A DNA stretch of 64,000 nucleotides from Hominenteromicrobium sp900549945 (GTDB lineage Bacteria; Bacillota; Clostridia; Oscillospirales; Acutalibacteraceae). The notes beneath the pieces are model-generated. The model was not told where the DNA came from, did no database searches, and worked only from the letters and a program-made list of their open reading frames with translations. The stretch covers positions 124,001 through 188,000 of the forward strand of contig CABRNK010000003.1 of the NCBI GenBank assembly GCA_902472305.1. The letters run 5' to 3'. Position 1 is the stretch's first letter; each line of letters opens with the position of its first letter. Below, in pieces: positions 1 through 8,777 of this stretch. Position numbers and translations under genes: made by a program.

Positions 1-593
1 AGCGCATCATCTTCAACGGCGACGGCTATGCGGACGCGTGGAAGCTCGAGGCGGAAAAACGCGGCCTCACCAACCTGCGCACCACGGTGGACGCCCTACC
101 GCACTACTCGGACCCGAAGAACCTGAAGCTCTTCGCCGACCATAAAATTTACAACGAGGTCGAGGTGCATTCCCGCGAGGACATCATCCTCGAGACCTAC
201 TCGAAAACCATCCATATCGAAGCGCTCACCGCGAGCGACATGGTCAAGCGCGATATTCTCCCCGCCGTTTCGGCCTACGTCGCCGAGCTGACGGACAGCG
301 TGCTGCGCAAGAAATCGATCGGCGGAGACATTCCGTGCAGAGCGGAGCTCGACATCATCAAGCGCCTCTCCGGCCTCGAGGACTGCGCTTACGAGAAGCT
401 CTCCACGCTGGACAGCGCCGTCATCGGCGTGCGCGAGGCCGACGAGGACCCGATCGCGGTCGCCGCCTATTACAAAGACAGCGTGATCCCCACGATGACG
501 GAGCTCCGCGCCGTCGTAGACGAAATGGAGACGCTCGTCTCCTCAAAATACTGGCCGTACCCGACCTATGCGGATCTGATGTACCGCATATAA
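1..593 (+). CDS. glnN: Glutamine synthetase type III (GlnN), C-terminal part
   Basis: Cytosolic ammonia assimilation: glutamate, ammonia and ATP to glutamine. The reading frame is already open at base 3 (RIIFNGDGYADAW) and runs to a stop at 593, so the window holds only about the last 196 residues of a roughly 700-residue enzyme. The visible part matches the C-terminal region of GSIII proteins: the FNGDGY and LPHY segments, the EVHSREDI stretch and a long helical tail ending YWPYPTYADLMYRI. A GTG at 87 is internal and not the start. The catalytic centre lies upstream of the window and cannot be checked. The gene is followed by a strong hairpin and faces a convergent gene. Family identity is secure. 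Confidence 0.9.
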   Translation, partial: RIIFNGDGYADAWKLEAEKRGLTNLRTTVDALPHYSDPKNLKLFADHKIYNEVEVHSREDIILETYSKTIHIEALTASDMVKRDILPAVSAYVAELTDSVLRKKSIGGDIPCRAELDIIKRLSGLEDCAYEKLSTLDSAVIGVREADEDPIAVAAYYKDSVIPTMTELRAVVDEMETLVSSKYWPYPTYADLMYRI

Positions 594-735
594 ACAAAAC
601 CGCAGACACAAACACACAAGGGCGTGTGCGCAGAAAACCCGTTTTTCGCGCGCCCCTGCGCTTTTGGATAAGCCCGCCCGGGCGCATCCCCAACCAAAGC
701 ATACGATAAATCATTCGCGTTCCTAGAATAAGACT

Positions 736-773
736 GCAAGAACCCTGCCGGGAACGACCGGCAGGGTTCTTGC
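736..773. terminator. Strong hairpin between convergent genes
   Basis: A perfect 16-bp inverted repeat (736-751 with 758-773, six-base loop) lies between glnN and the convergent YegP-like gene. It is followed by T-containing sequence on both sides but no clean T-run, so it probably acts as a bidirectional terminator of moderate efficiency. The rest of the 594-783 gap shows nothing recognisable. Confidence 0.7.
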
Positions 774-783
774 TCTATGCGCT

Positions 784-1167
784 TTATTCTTCTGTGCCCT
801 GCACGACGATCTCCGGCATCTCCGCGCATTGGCGGCGCAGGGATTCGATCCCTTTCCTGCAGTTTTCCTTCGTGCTGTAGCCTGAGCCCGCCGCGATGTT
901 CTGCCCGTTTCTGGCGAGCAGCCGAAAGCGGAACCGGCCCGCGCGGTCGCGGTAGATCTCGAATTTCGGGTGCTTCTCCGGCGCGAACCCCCGCGCGGTC
1001 TGGTCCTCCACCGCGGCCAGCGCCGCATGGCGGATCACGCTCTCAATGCCCTTGTAGCAGGCTTCCATGCTCGCGTAAAGCTGCGAGACGGCTACCGTCT
1101 CACCATTTCGCGCCTTGAGGTGAAACACCACGCCGGTTTCCGTTCTTCGAATCACAAATTTTCCCAT
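784..1167 (-). CDS. YegP/DUF1508-like two-repeat protein
   Basis: A small cytosolic protein of 127 residues made of two tandem copies of the YegP-type (DUF1508) fold, at about residues 3-50 and 68-115. Each copy has the pattern K-F-x-I-x-R-x-x-x-G followed by F-x-L-x-A-R-N-G-x-x-I/V-A, then Y-x-S/T-x-x-x-C-x-K-G-I-E-S. The biochemical role of this family is not established. The ATG at 1167 is preceded by a purine-rich AGGGGATAGGGAT, which supports the start. It is convergent with glnN and divergent from the DtxR-type regulator. No catalytic residues are evident. Confidence 0.75.
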   Translation of the reverse strand: MGKFVIRRTETGVVFHLKARNGETVAVSQLYASMEACYKGIESVIRHAALAAVEDQTARGFAPEKHPKFEIYRDRAGRFRFRLLARNGQNIAAGSGYSTKENCRKGIESLRRQCAEMPEIVVQGTEE

Positions 1168-1269
1168 ATCCCTATCCCCTTTATACCTGTATTATTATTT
1201 TATCATATTGCCTTTGCAAATTCCAGCCGCCGCAGAAAAAATAGCTTTGTAATTTCCGATAAAAACAAT

Positions 1270-1298
1270 TTGAATTTCTCACCGCAATGTGGTATACT
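1270..1298 (+). promoter_or_regulatory. Sigma-A promoter for the DtxR-type regulator
   Basis: TTGAAT (1270-1275) and TATACT (1293-1298) are separated by 17 bp, about 40 bp upstream of the GTG start. This is a close match to the housekeeping consensus. Confidence 0.65.
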
Positions 1299-1338
1299 TA
1301 TTAAAATATCCTATCATCGTAAAAAGGGGGGGTTTGCC

Positions 1339-1716
1339 GTGAAGATTCAGGAATCCGCCGAAAACTATCTGGAGACGATTCTGATTCTTTCCGAAAAAAA
1401 CGCGCACGTGCGCTCAATCGATATTGCCACCGAGCTGCGCTTCACCAAGCCGAGCGTCAGCGTCGCCATGAAAAAGCTGCGGGAAAACCACTTCATTCAG
1501 GTGGATGCCGACGGCTTCATCACGCTCACGGAAAGCGGTATGGAGATCGCCTCGCGCATGTACGAGCGCCACAGGCTCCTTTCAGACTGGCTCGTGTATC
1601 TCGGCGTGCCGCGCGAAACCGCCGTGGAGGACGCCTGCCGCATTGAGCATGTAATCAGTCAGGAGAGCTTCGAGAAAATCCGCGCACACGTCACCGAAAT
1701 GAAAGAGCTTCTGTAA
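1339..1716 (+). CDS. DtxR/MntR-family metal-responsive regulator
   Basis: A 125-residue DNA-binding protein of the DtxR/MntR type, which typically represses metal uptake genes when loaded with Mn(II) or Fe(II). Residues 1-62 form the winged helix-turn-helix (ESAENYLETI at the start, then RSIDIATELRFTKPSVSVAM as the recognition region). Residues 65-125 form the dimerisation and metal-binding helices, with E-R-H-R and a later C-R-I-E-H motif, as expected for MntR-like ligands. There is no SH3-like third domain, so it is the short MntR form. I chose the GTG at 1339, not an upstream in-frame start, because AAGGGGGGG lies seven bases before it and the family N-terminus begins there. No transporter target is adjacent, so the metal specificity is unknown. 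Confidence 0.85.
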   Translation: MKIQESAENYLETILILSEKNAHVRSIDIATELRFTKPSVSVAMKKLRENHFIQVDADGFITLTESGMEIASRMYERHRLLSDWLVYLGVPRETAVEDACRIEHVISQESFEKIRAHVTEMKELL

Positions 1717-1726
1717 AAACAAATGG

Positions 1727-1773
1727 AGAGGACTGCACTTCCGGCACACCGGCGGCGCAGTCCTCTTTCTTTA
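1727..1773 (+). terminator. Intrinsic terminator after the DtxR-type regulator
   Basis: A 10-bp stem (agaggactgc, 1727-1736, with gcagtcctct, 1757-1766) is followed by the T-rich sequence ttctttatt. Between it and the opp terminator (1774-1929) I see no gene or motif. Confidence 0.8.
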
Positions 1774-1929
1774 TTCGAAAAACCGGCGGGGCGGCCGCTC
1801 ACCTGAGGCCCATGAGGGCACGCTCTTTTGGAAAAACACCTGCGCGTCACATGCCGCGGTGCGGCGGCCTTTCCTTCCGCTTTCCGCGCGGCAGCAAGCC
1901 TGCCGCTTCGCACGCCGTCAGCCCCGTAC

Positions 1930-1971
1930 AAAAAAACGGCCCCCGCCGGTTTTTACCCCGGCGGGGGCCGT
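1930..1971 (-). terminator. Intrinsic terminator of the opp operon
   Basis: A very GC-rich 13-bp stem (1936-1948 with 1959-1971) is followed on the minus strand by seven T residues (1930-1936). It sits about 60 bp past the oppA stop and ends the operon. Confidence 0.88.
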
Positions 1972-2028
1972 CCGCTTCGGCGCCGCTTGCACAGCGCCGG
2001 ATTCGTTTAGAATACTGTTCCGGGAAAC

Positions 2029-3828
2029 TTACTTGTCCCAGCCGTCATAGCGGCCGAGCTGGCAATCGTTGTTGCCGGAATCGGTGGTCCACATCTCGAG
2101 CATGTTGAACGGATCGCTGTAATCCATGATCCAGCCGTTGCGGCAAACATCAAAGTTGCCGGCCTTGCGCTCATTCAGGAAGACGTTCCACTCCTGCTCC
2201 TTGATCGTCATGTTGATGCCGACCGCAGCGAAGTCCTGCTGCAGCGCCTCAGCAATGTCAACGTTCTGGCCCGGCGTGTTTACAATGTACTCGAAGTTGA
2301 TCGGCGTTTCAGCGGAGAGCACGCCGCCATCGAACTTGTAGCCAATGGATTCGAGCATCGCGATACCCTCTTCGACATTCGCCTCAAAGTCGGCCGGATC
2401 TGCGCTGTAATAGGATGTATTCTTGAATTCTTCGCCGTTGCCGTCGAGGCAGCCGTACGGAATGAAGGAATCCGCCGGAACCTGACCGGTCTGCGTGATG
2501 CTCGTAACGATATAGTCACGGTCAACAAGCAGAGCCAGCGCGCGGCGGAACGTGTTCGCCTCAGCCGCAGTCATGCCGTCGAACAGGTCGCTCGTGACAT
2601 TGAAGGAAACATACGTGACGCCCAGCGTATCGACAACATAGAATTCAGAGCTTTCCTTGACACCCGCGATCTCAGCGGTCGGAATGCCGTCGGAGAAATC
2701 AAGGTTGCCGGCATTGTAAGCCGCGAAGGTTGCGTTCTCGTCGGAGGAGAGCATGAACTCCTGCTTCTCGATCGTGACCTCGTCCGCACGGTGGTAATTC
2801 GGGTTCTTCTCATAGGTCATGGAGCTGTTGTGCTCCCACTTCGTCAGCGTGTAAGCGCCGTTGGAAACGAAGCCGGCCTCAAGCGCCCATGCGCCCGGGT
2901 TCGTGCCGTCCGGGTCCGCAGCCTCAACGGAAGCCTGATGGACCGGGAAGTAGGTCGGGAACGCAAGAAGATCATAGAAATATGCGCAGGGATATTCGAG
3001 GTTGATCGTCAGCGTTTTGCCGTCCTCGGAAGCCGTGACATCGAGTTTAGCGTCGGGATTGACAAAGTTGCCTTCCTCGTCCATCTCCGTCATCTCGGCA
3101 TAGCCCTTGATCGGCGCAAACATATAGCCGTAGTCGGAAGCCGTCAGCGGGTTCGCCGCGCGGTTCCAGGAATAAACGAAATCGTTCGCGTTGAGCGGGT
3201 CGCCGTTCGACCATTTCAGGTCGTCCTTCAGCGTGACGGTGTAGGTCAGGCCGTCCTCCGTCATCTCGATGTTCTCCGCAAGGTCGTTGACCTGCTTGCC
3301 CTCCGCGTCGTAGGTCATCAGGCCCGCAAAAGCGTTGATCGCAAGGATCGCGCCGTCAACCGTAGAGTTGAGCGCCGGGTCCAGCTTATCCGGCTCAGAG
3401 GCCAGATAAGCGCGCAGCGTATCGGAGCCGTTCTCCAGCTTCGCGAACATAAAATACTTGTAGCCGAACGGCGTAGCATATACATTCGTCAGGTAATCCT
3501 TCTGCAGATAAATATCCGCATTGAAGAACAGCGGCATCAGCGCGCCGGTCTCCATCAGCATATCTTCCGCCTGATGCATCAGCTCGGCACGCTTCGCGGT
3601 ATCCGTGCAGGTGCGGATCTCATCGATCAGCGCGTCGTACTCCGCCCAGCCGTTGACCGGATCGATCGCATCCTCATCGACAGTCGCACTGGACTCATCC
3701 GTGCTGCTCTCGTCGGCCGCGGAGCTTTCGGAAGACGGGTCCGCGCTGGTTGTCGTGCTCGTGTTTCCGCAAGCCGCAAGACCAACACACATGGTCAGGA
3801 CAAGCAGAAGCGCAATCAGCTTTTTCAT
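2029..3828 (-). CDS. oppA: Oligopeptide-binding lipoprotein (OppA-like), apparently circularly permuted
   Basis: Extracellular lipid-anchored receptor (SBP_bac_5 family) that delivers peptides to the OppBCDF importer. The 599-residue protein has a lipoprotein signal (MKKLIALLLVLTMCVGLAAC, lipid Cys20) and an acidic Ser/Thr linker to about residue 55. The order is unusual. Residues 61-131 (EYDALIDEIR through FGYKYFMFAK) resemble the segment that normally ends OppA proteins. The normal mature N-terminus (LRAYLASEPDKLDPAL) begins only at about 137. The protein stops at NNDCQLGRYDGWDK, just where the moved segment would usually follow. I chose the ATG at 3828, not an upstream in-frame start, because GGAGGTAAGTAAC precedes it and the signal peptide starts there. 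It is the last gene of the operon. Confidence 0.9.
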   Translation of the reverse strand: MKKLIALLLVLTMCVGLAACGNTSTTTSADPSSESSAADESSTDESSATVDEDAIDPVNGWAEYDALIDEIRTCTDTAKRAELMHQAEDMLMETGALMPLFFNADIYLQKDYLTNVYATPFGYKYFMFAKLENGSDTLRAYLASEPDKLDPALNSTVDGAILAINAFAGLMTYDAEGKQVNDLAENIEMTEDGLTYTVTLKDDLKWSNGDPLNANDFVYSWNRAANPLTASDYGYMFAPIKGYAEMTEMDEEGNFVNPDAKLDVTASEDGKTLTINLEYPCAYFYDLLAFPTYFPVHQASVEAADPDGTNPGAWALEAGFVSNGAYTLTKWEHNSSMTYEKNPNYHRADEVTIEKQEFMLSSDENATFAAYNAGNLDFSDGIPTAEIAGVKESSEFYVVDTLGVTYVSFNVTSDLFDGMTAAEANTFRRALALLVDRDYIVTSITQTGQVPADSFIPYGCLDGNGEEFKNTSYYSADPADFEANVEEGIAMLESIGYKFDGGVLSAETPINFEYIVNTPGQNVDIAEALQQDFAAVGINMTIKEQEWNVFLNERKAGNFDVCRNGWIMDYSDPFNMLEMWTTDSGNNDCQLGRYDGWDK

Positions 3829-3925
3829 GTTACTTACCTCCAAAAATTTTCGGCATTTCGCCTTATGAATTGAAACACGGCCGCGCCGGGGCGCAAACCG
3901 AAATTTCCAAGATTTACGCCGGAGC

Positions 3926-4972
3926 TCACTTGTTCCAGCAGGCCACCATATGGCCGTTTCCGCGGTCCGTAAGCTGCGGGCGCTCCGCCGCGCACTGCTC
4001 GGTCGCATAACTGCAGCGAGTGCGGAACGGGCAGCCGCTCGGCGCCTTGAGCGGGCTGGGCACGTCGCCCTCGAGCACAATGCGCTTGCGCTCGCGCGCG
4101 ATCTTCGGGTCGGGCATCGGCACCGCGGAAAGCAAAGACTGCGTATAGGGGTGGATCGGGCTGTTCATCAGCGTATCCGCGTCCGCCAGCTCCATCATCT
4201 TGCCGAGGTACATGACGGCGATGCGGTCGGAAATATGGTTGACAACCAAGAGGTCGTGCGCGATAAACAGGTACGCAACGCCCAGCTTGTGCTGCAAATC
4301 CTCGAACATGTTGACGACCTGCGCCTGAATCGAAACGTCCAGCGCGGAAACCGGCTCGTCGCACACAATAAAACGGGGATCGACCGCGAGCGCGCGGGCG
4401 ATGCCGATGCGCTGGCGCTGGCCGCCGGAAAACTCGTGGGCGTAGCGGGTCGCATGCTCGGCGTTCAGGCCGACAAGCTCCATCAGGCTGAGGATCTTCT
4501 CGCGGCGCTCGGCCTTATTTGCGTACAGCTTGTGCACGTCGAGCGGCTCGCCGATGATGTCCTCCACCGTCATGCGCGGATTCAAAGACGAATACGGGTC
4601 CTGAAACACCATCTGCATCTTTTTGCGGTACGGCAGCATGTTGACCGAAACCGGCTTTGCATGAGCCGGCTTGCCGTCTGCCCCGAGAACGGGCTTGCCG
4701 TCGGCGCCGAGCTCCGGAACGTCGCCCGCGTCGAAAATCGTCTCGCCCTCGTATTTCACGCGGCCGCCCGTCGGCTTATAAAGCTGCAGGAGGCTGCGCC
4801 CGACCGTCGTCTTGCCGCAGCCGGATTCGCCCACGAGGCCGAGCGTTTCGCCCGGCTTGATCGCAAACGAAATATCGTCCACCGCCTTGAGCGGCGTCGT
4901 CTTTGCAAATCCCGTTCGAATCGGGAAATACTGCTTGAGGTGCTCTACCTCGATCAGATATTCATGGCTCAT
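3926..4972 (-). CDS. oppF: Oligopeptide ABC transporter ATPase OppF
   Basis: One of two cytosolic ATPases that power peptide import through OppBC. In 348 residues it shows Walker A GESGCGKT (48-55), a Q-loop in VFQDP (about 124), the signature SGGQRQR (182-188), Walker B FIVCDEP (201-207), the H-loop IAHD, and the C-terminal oligopeptide/dipeptide domain with its cysteine cluster (CPFRTRC...C). An insertion before the Q-loop (about 83-110) contains two copies of LGADGKP, a small duplication not needed for function. It lies 13 bp after oppD and about 100 bp before oppA. Confidence 0.95.
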   Translation of the reverse strand: MSHEYLIEVEHLKQYFPIRTGFAKTTPLKAVDDISFAIKPGETLGLVGESGCGKTTVGRSLLQLYKPTGGRVKYEGETIFDAGDVPELGADGKPVLGADGKPAHAKPVSVNMLPYRKKMQMVFQDPYSSLNPRMTVEDIIGEPLDVHKLYANKAERREKILSLMELVGLNAEHATRYAHEFSGGQRQRIGIARALAVDPRFIVCDEPVSALDVSIQAQVVNMFEDLQHKLGVAYLFIAHDLLVVNHISDRIAVMYLGKMMELADADTLMNSPIHPYTQSLLSAVPMPDPKIARERKRIVLEGDVPSPLKAPSGCPFRTRCSYATEQCAAERPQLTDRGNGHMVACWNK

Positions 4973-4985
4973 CGGTAGTCCCTCC

Positions 4986-6080
<1,095 letters not shown>

Positions 6081-6085
6081 GTCGC

Positions 6086-7156
6086 TTACCTCCTCAGCTT
6101 CGGGTCAAACGCATCGCGCAGGCCGTCACCCAAAAGGTTGAACGCCAGAACGATCAGGCAGATCATAACCGCCGGGAAAACCAGCTGATGCGGGTAGCTC
6201 GTCAGCGCGCCGCGCGCACTGTTCGCGAGGCTGCCGAGCGAAGGCATCGGCGCCGATACGCCGAGGCCGAGGAAGCTCAGGTAGCTCTCTGTGAAAATTG
6301 CGGAAGGAACCTGCAGCGCCACCGAGATGATGATGACGGAGAGGCAGTTGGGCAGAATGTGCTTTCTGAGGATGCGGCTCGGCTTCGTGCCGATGGTGCG
6401 CGCCGCCAGAACGTATTCGTTTTCCTTGACCGTGAGGATCTGGCCGCGGACGAGGCGGGCCATGCCGACCCAGTACAGCAGCGCAAAAACAATGAACAGC
6501 GCGAGCATATTGCTGCCGACGCTCGCGAACACCGTGCCCTCGATCGCCTTTCCGAGCGTCTCGTCCAGCACGACCGAAAGCAGAATGACCATCAAAAGGT
6601 CAGGCAGCGAATAGATGATATCGCATATACGCATCATGATCAGGTCGACCTTGCCGCCTGCGTAGCCCGCAACCGAGCCGTACAGAACGCCGATGATCAT
6701 AACGAGGATACTCGCAAAGAAGCCGACGAGAAGCGACACGCGGGTGCCGTAGATCACGCGCATGAAATAATCGCGGCCGAGGCTGTCCGTGCCGAAGATG
6801 TGCGGGAAGCGGGACTCCCCCGTCTCCTCCATCCACTGCTGCTCGGTTTCCGAATACTGGAACGGGCCGAGGTTTGAGGCGGTGCGGTCGCGGCGGCCGT
6901 CGATGTTGTTGATCTCCTCATAGCCGTAGGGCACGATCATCGGCGCCACGATGATCGTCAGGATCAGCACGGCCAGAACGATGATGGAGCCGACCGCAAG
7001 GGGGTTGCGCATGAGCCTCTTCATGCCGTCCTTAAAAAAGGTGGTGGATTCGCTCATGACCTCCTTCTGCCGCTTTTCATCCTCGCTGGCGAGCTTGAAT
7101 TTGTTCAGATTGATCTGGCTGCTGAACAGGTTCTTTTTAGGCATTTTATCTGTCAT
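6086..7156 (-). CDS. oppC: Oligopeptide ABC transporter permease OppC
   Basis: Inner-membrane permease of the peptide importer, about 356 residues. The cytosolic N-terminus is followed by a first membrane helix (PLAVGSIIVLAVLILTIIV), a large extracytoplasmic loop containing FGTDSLGRD, and five more helices. The EAA-type cytoplasmic loop (VLAARTIGTKPSRILRKHIL) docks the ATPase. An in-frame TTG at 7177 exists, but it overlaps GAGGAGG, which is ideally placed nine bases before the ATG at 7156, so the ATG is the start. It follows oppB by 17 bp. Confidence 0.93.
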   Translation of the reverse strand: MTDKMPKKNLFSSQINLNKFKLASEDEKRQKEVMSESTTFFKDGMKRLMRNPLAVGSIIVLAVLILTIIVAPMIVPYGYEEINNIDGRRDRTASNLGPFQYSETEQQWMEETGESRFPHIFGTDSLGRDYFMRVIYGTRVSLLVGFFASILVMIIGVLYGSVAGYAGGKVDLIMMRICDIIYSLPDLLMVILLSVVLDETLGKAIEGTVFASVGSNMLALFIVFALLYWVGMARLVRGQILTVKENEYVLAARTIGTKPSRILRKHILPNCLSVIIISVALQVPSAIFTESYLSFLGLGVSAPMPSLGSLANSARGALTSYPHQLVFPAVMICLIVLAFNLLGDGLRDAFDPKLRR

Positions 7157-7173
7157 AATCCGTTCCGGCCTCC

Positions 7174-8088
7174 TCAATCAAACGAAATTCTGGGGTCAAT
7201 GACCTTGTAAACAATATCTGTGATCAGGTTGGCGACGACCATCAGGACGGCGAGGAAAATCGTCGTGCCCATGATCATCGTGTAATCGCGGTTCGTAATA
7301 GCGGAAACAAATTCCTGCCCGAGGCCGCCGGTGGAGAAGATCGTCTCCACAACCATCGAACCCGTAATAATGAAAGCGATCATCGGGCCCACGTATGTAA
7401 CGACCGGAATGAGGGCGTTGCGCAGCGCATGCTTGAAAATCACCTTATAGCTTGGCACGCCCTTCGCGCGCGCGGTGCGGATGTAGTCCTGATTCAGAGC
7501 GTCAAGCATACTGGTCTTTGTCAGACGCGTGATATACGCCATCGGATACATGGCGAGCGAAATAACCGGCAGGACATAGTTTGGATTCGAGGCTGTCCAC
7601 GCCGGCACCCAGCCGAGCTGAATGGAGAACACAAGCAGAAGCAGCGTTGCCAAAACAAAACTCGGGGCCGAGGTCGCAAGCGTTGAGAAAAACACGACCA
7701 AGCGGTCGATGAGCTTTCCCCTGTTCAGCGCAGCGACAGAGCCGAGTACCAGTCCGAACACGATTGCGACCGCCGCCGCGGACAAACCGAGCTTCGCACT
7801 GACGTTCATACCGGTCATAATCGTTGTGAAAACGTCGCGCCCGGTTTTCAGTCCCACGCCGAAATCCAGCTCCGTAACCAGACGCCGCATATAATTGACA
7901 TACTGGACCGGGACGGGCTCATTGAGACCGTAGCGCTCTTCCAATGCCGCCTGAACCGCGGGCGACAGCGCTTTTTCGCTGTCAAACGGGCCGCCCGGAA
8001 CGGCGTACATTGCAAAAAATGTGATCGCGCTGATCAGGATAACCGTAATTATCGCGAGGATCGTGCGCTTCACCACGTACTTTGCCAT
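7174..8088 (-). CDS. oppB: Oligopeptide ABC transporter permease OppB
   Basis: Membrane permease that pairs with OppC, 304 residues. It has the family N-terminus (YVVKRTILAIITVILISAIT), the PGGPFD motif just outside the first helix, six predicted membrane segments and the EAA loop YIRTARAKGVPSYKVIFKHA. It is the first gene of the operon, preceded by a roughly 300-nt leader and a consensus promoter. Family identity and position are clear. Confidence 0.95.
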   Translation of the reverse strand: MAKYVVKRTILAIITVILISAITFFAMYAVPGGPFDSEKALSPAVQAALEERYGLNEPVPVQYVNYMRRLVTELDFGVGLKTGRDVFTTIMTGMNVSAKLGLSAAAVAIVFGLVLGSVAALNRGKLIDRLVVFFSTLATSAPSFVLATLLLLVFSIQLGWVPAWTASNPNYVLPVISLAMYPMAYITRLTKTSMLDALNQDYIRTARAKGVPSYKVIFKHALRNALIPVVTYVGPMIAFIITGSMVVETIFSTGGLGQEFVSAITNRDYTMIMGTTIFLAVLMVVANLITDIVYKVIDPRISFD

Positions 8089-8261
8089 GCTATCATTCCT
8101 CTTTCTCTAAGTTTGGCTGCTGTGATGCAAACCGCAGCAGGCATTCCTGCATACATCATTTTCCTGCGCACACATGTCCTTTTTCGGCGAACACATTTTG
8201 CATATAAAAAAATGCCTTCTGCTGAGAATCGGGTGCTTTGGTGCCGCCGGTCAGTTCCCGT

Positions 8262-8308
8262 TTTTTGCTTCCAGAATTGGAAGCAAAAAGGAAACATCCG
8301 GATGTTTC
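8262..8308. promoter_or_regulatory. Two adjacent palindromes in the opp leader
   Basis: An 11-bp inverted repeat with a six-base loop (8262-8272 with 8279-8289, tttttgcttcc/ggaagcaaaaa) lies two bases from a perfect 18-bp palindrome, gaaacatccggatgtttc (8291-8308). Both sit inside the 5' untranslated region of oppB, about 75-120 nt after the predicted start of transcription. They could be operator sites or RNA hairpins. On the minus strand the 18-bp palindrome is followed by a T-rich stretch, so weak attenuation is possible. The remaining leader (8089-8261) shows nothing clear. Confidence 0.5.
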
Positions 8309-8380
8309 GCACAATTTTTAGGCCCACCGCTCACGCAGAAGTGCCGGACAGCTTGCTACAGTCCTGTAAATGATTGCTTT

Positions 8381-8409
8381 ATTGTACCATGAGAAAGCCT
8401 GTTTGTCAA
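8381..8409 (-). promoter_or_regulatory. Consensus sigma-A promoter of the opp operon
   Basis: On the minus strand TTGACA (8404-8409) and TACAAT (8381-8386) are exactly 17 bp apart. Immediately upstream lies a perfect 16-bp AT palindrome, caatttttaaaaattg (8414-8429), a possible activator or repressor site for a nutrient-responsive regulator. Confidence 0.82.
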
Positions 8410-8571
8410 TTTGCAATTTTTAAAAATTGTTCTTTCATCTTCCTGTTTTTACAAAATCCACGGGCATTCCCGCGCCCGTCCGGTCGGCTTTTCGTAGAAA
8501 AAGCGGTGAAACGCAGGATTTTGGGCGGTTTTCTAGGCAGCACAGGCTTTCTGCACAAAATATTTTCAATA

Positions 8572-8635
8572 AAAAACGCGCCTCTGCGTCAGCGGGATGC
8601 CCTCAAAAATATTTTCTCCGCATCCGCGCGTTTTT
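8572..8635 (-). terminator. Probable terminator after the ATP-grasp/GNAT gene
   Basis: Ten-bp arms aaaaacgcgc (8572-8581) and gcgcgttttt (8626-8635) enclose a second imperfect stem (gcgggatgc/gcatccgc). The structure ends in a run of T on the minus strand. The rest of 8430-8777 holds no convincing gene; open frames there are arginine- and proline-rich and lack family features. Confidence 0.55.
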
Positions 8636-8777
8636 CACGGCGGTTTTTCTCCGCGCCACGCCGGTATACAGGAAGTTCCGCACCCATAGGCCCGGCAGCG
8701 CAGCCCATTGCGCCTCCCGCCCCCACCGGCTGCTCTCGCTCTGCGGTCCGCCTAAAAACCCCGTTTTGCCGGGCTTT

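Noticed and set aside
83..89. Start of glnN at the GTG at 87
   Set aside because: The frame continues upstream to the window edge with good GSIII similarity, so the GTG is an internal valine codon.
2791..3873. A 360-codon plus-strand frame opposite oppA
   Set aside because: Composition is that of an antisense shadow (Arg, Val, His) and there is no promoter or ribosome site.
8262..8308. Riboswitch in the opp leader
   Set aside because: The palindromes are simple and do not match the conserved core of any riboswitch class I know; a hairpin or operator is the safer call.
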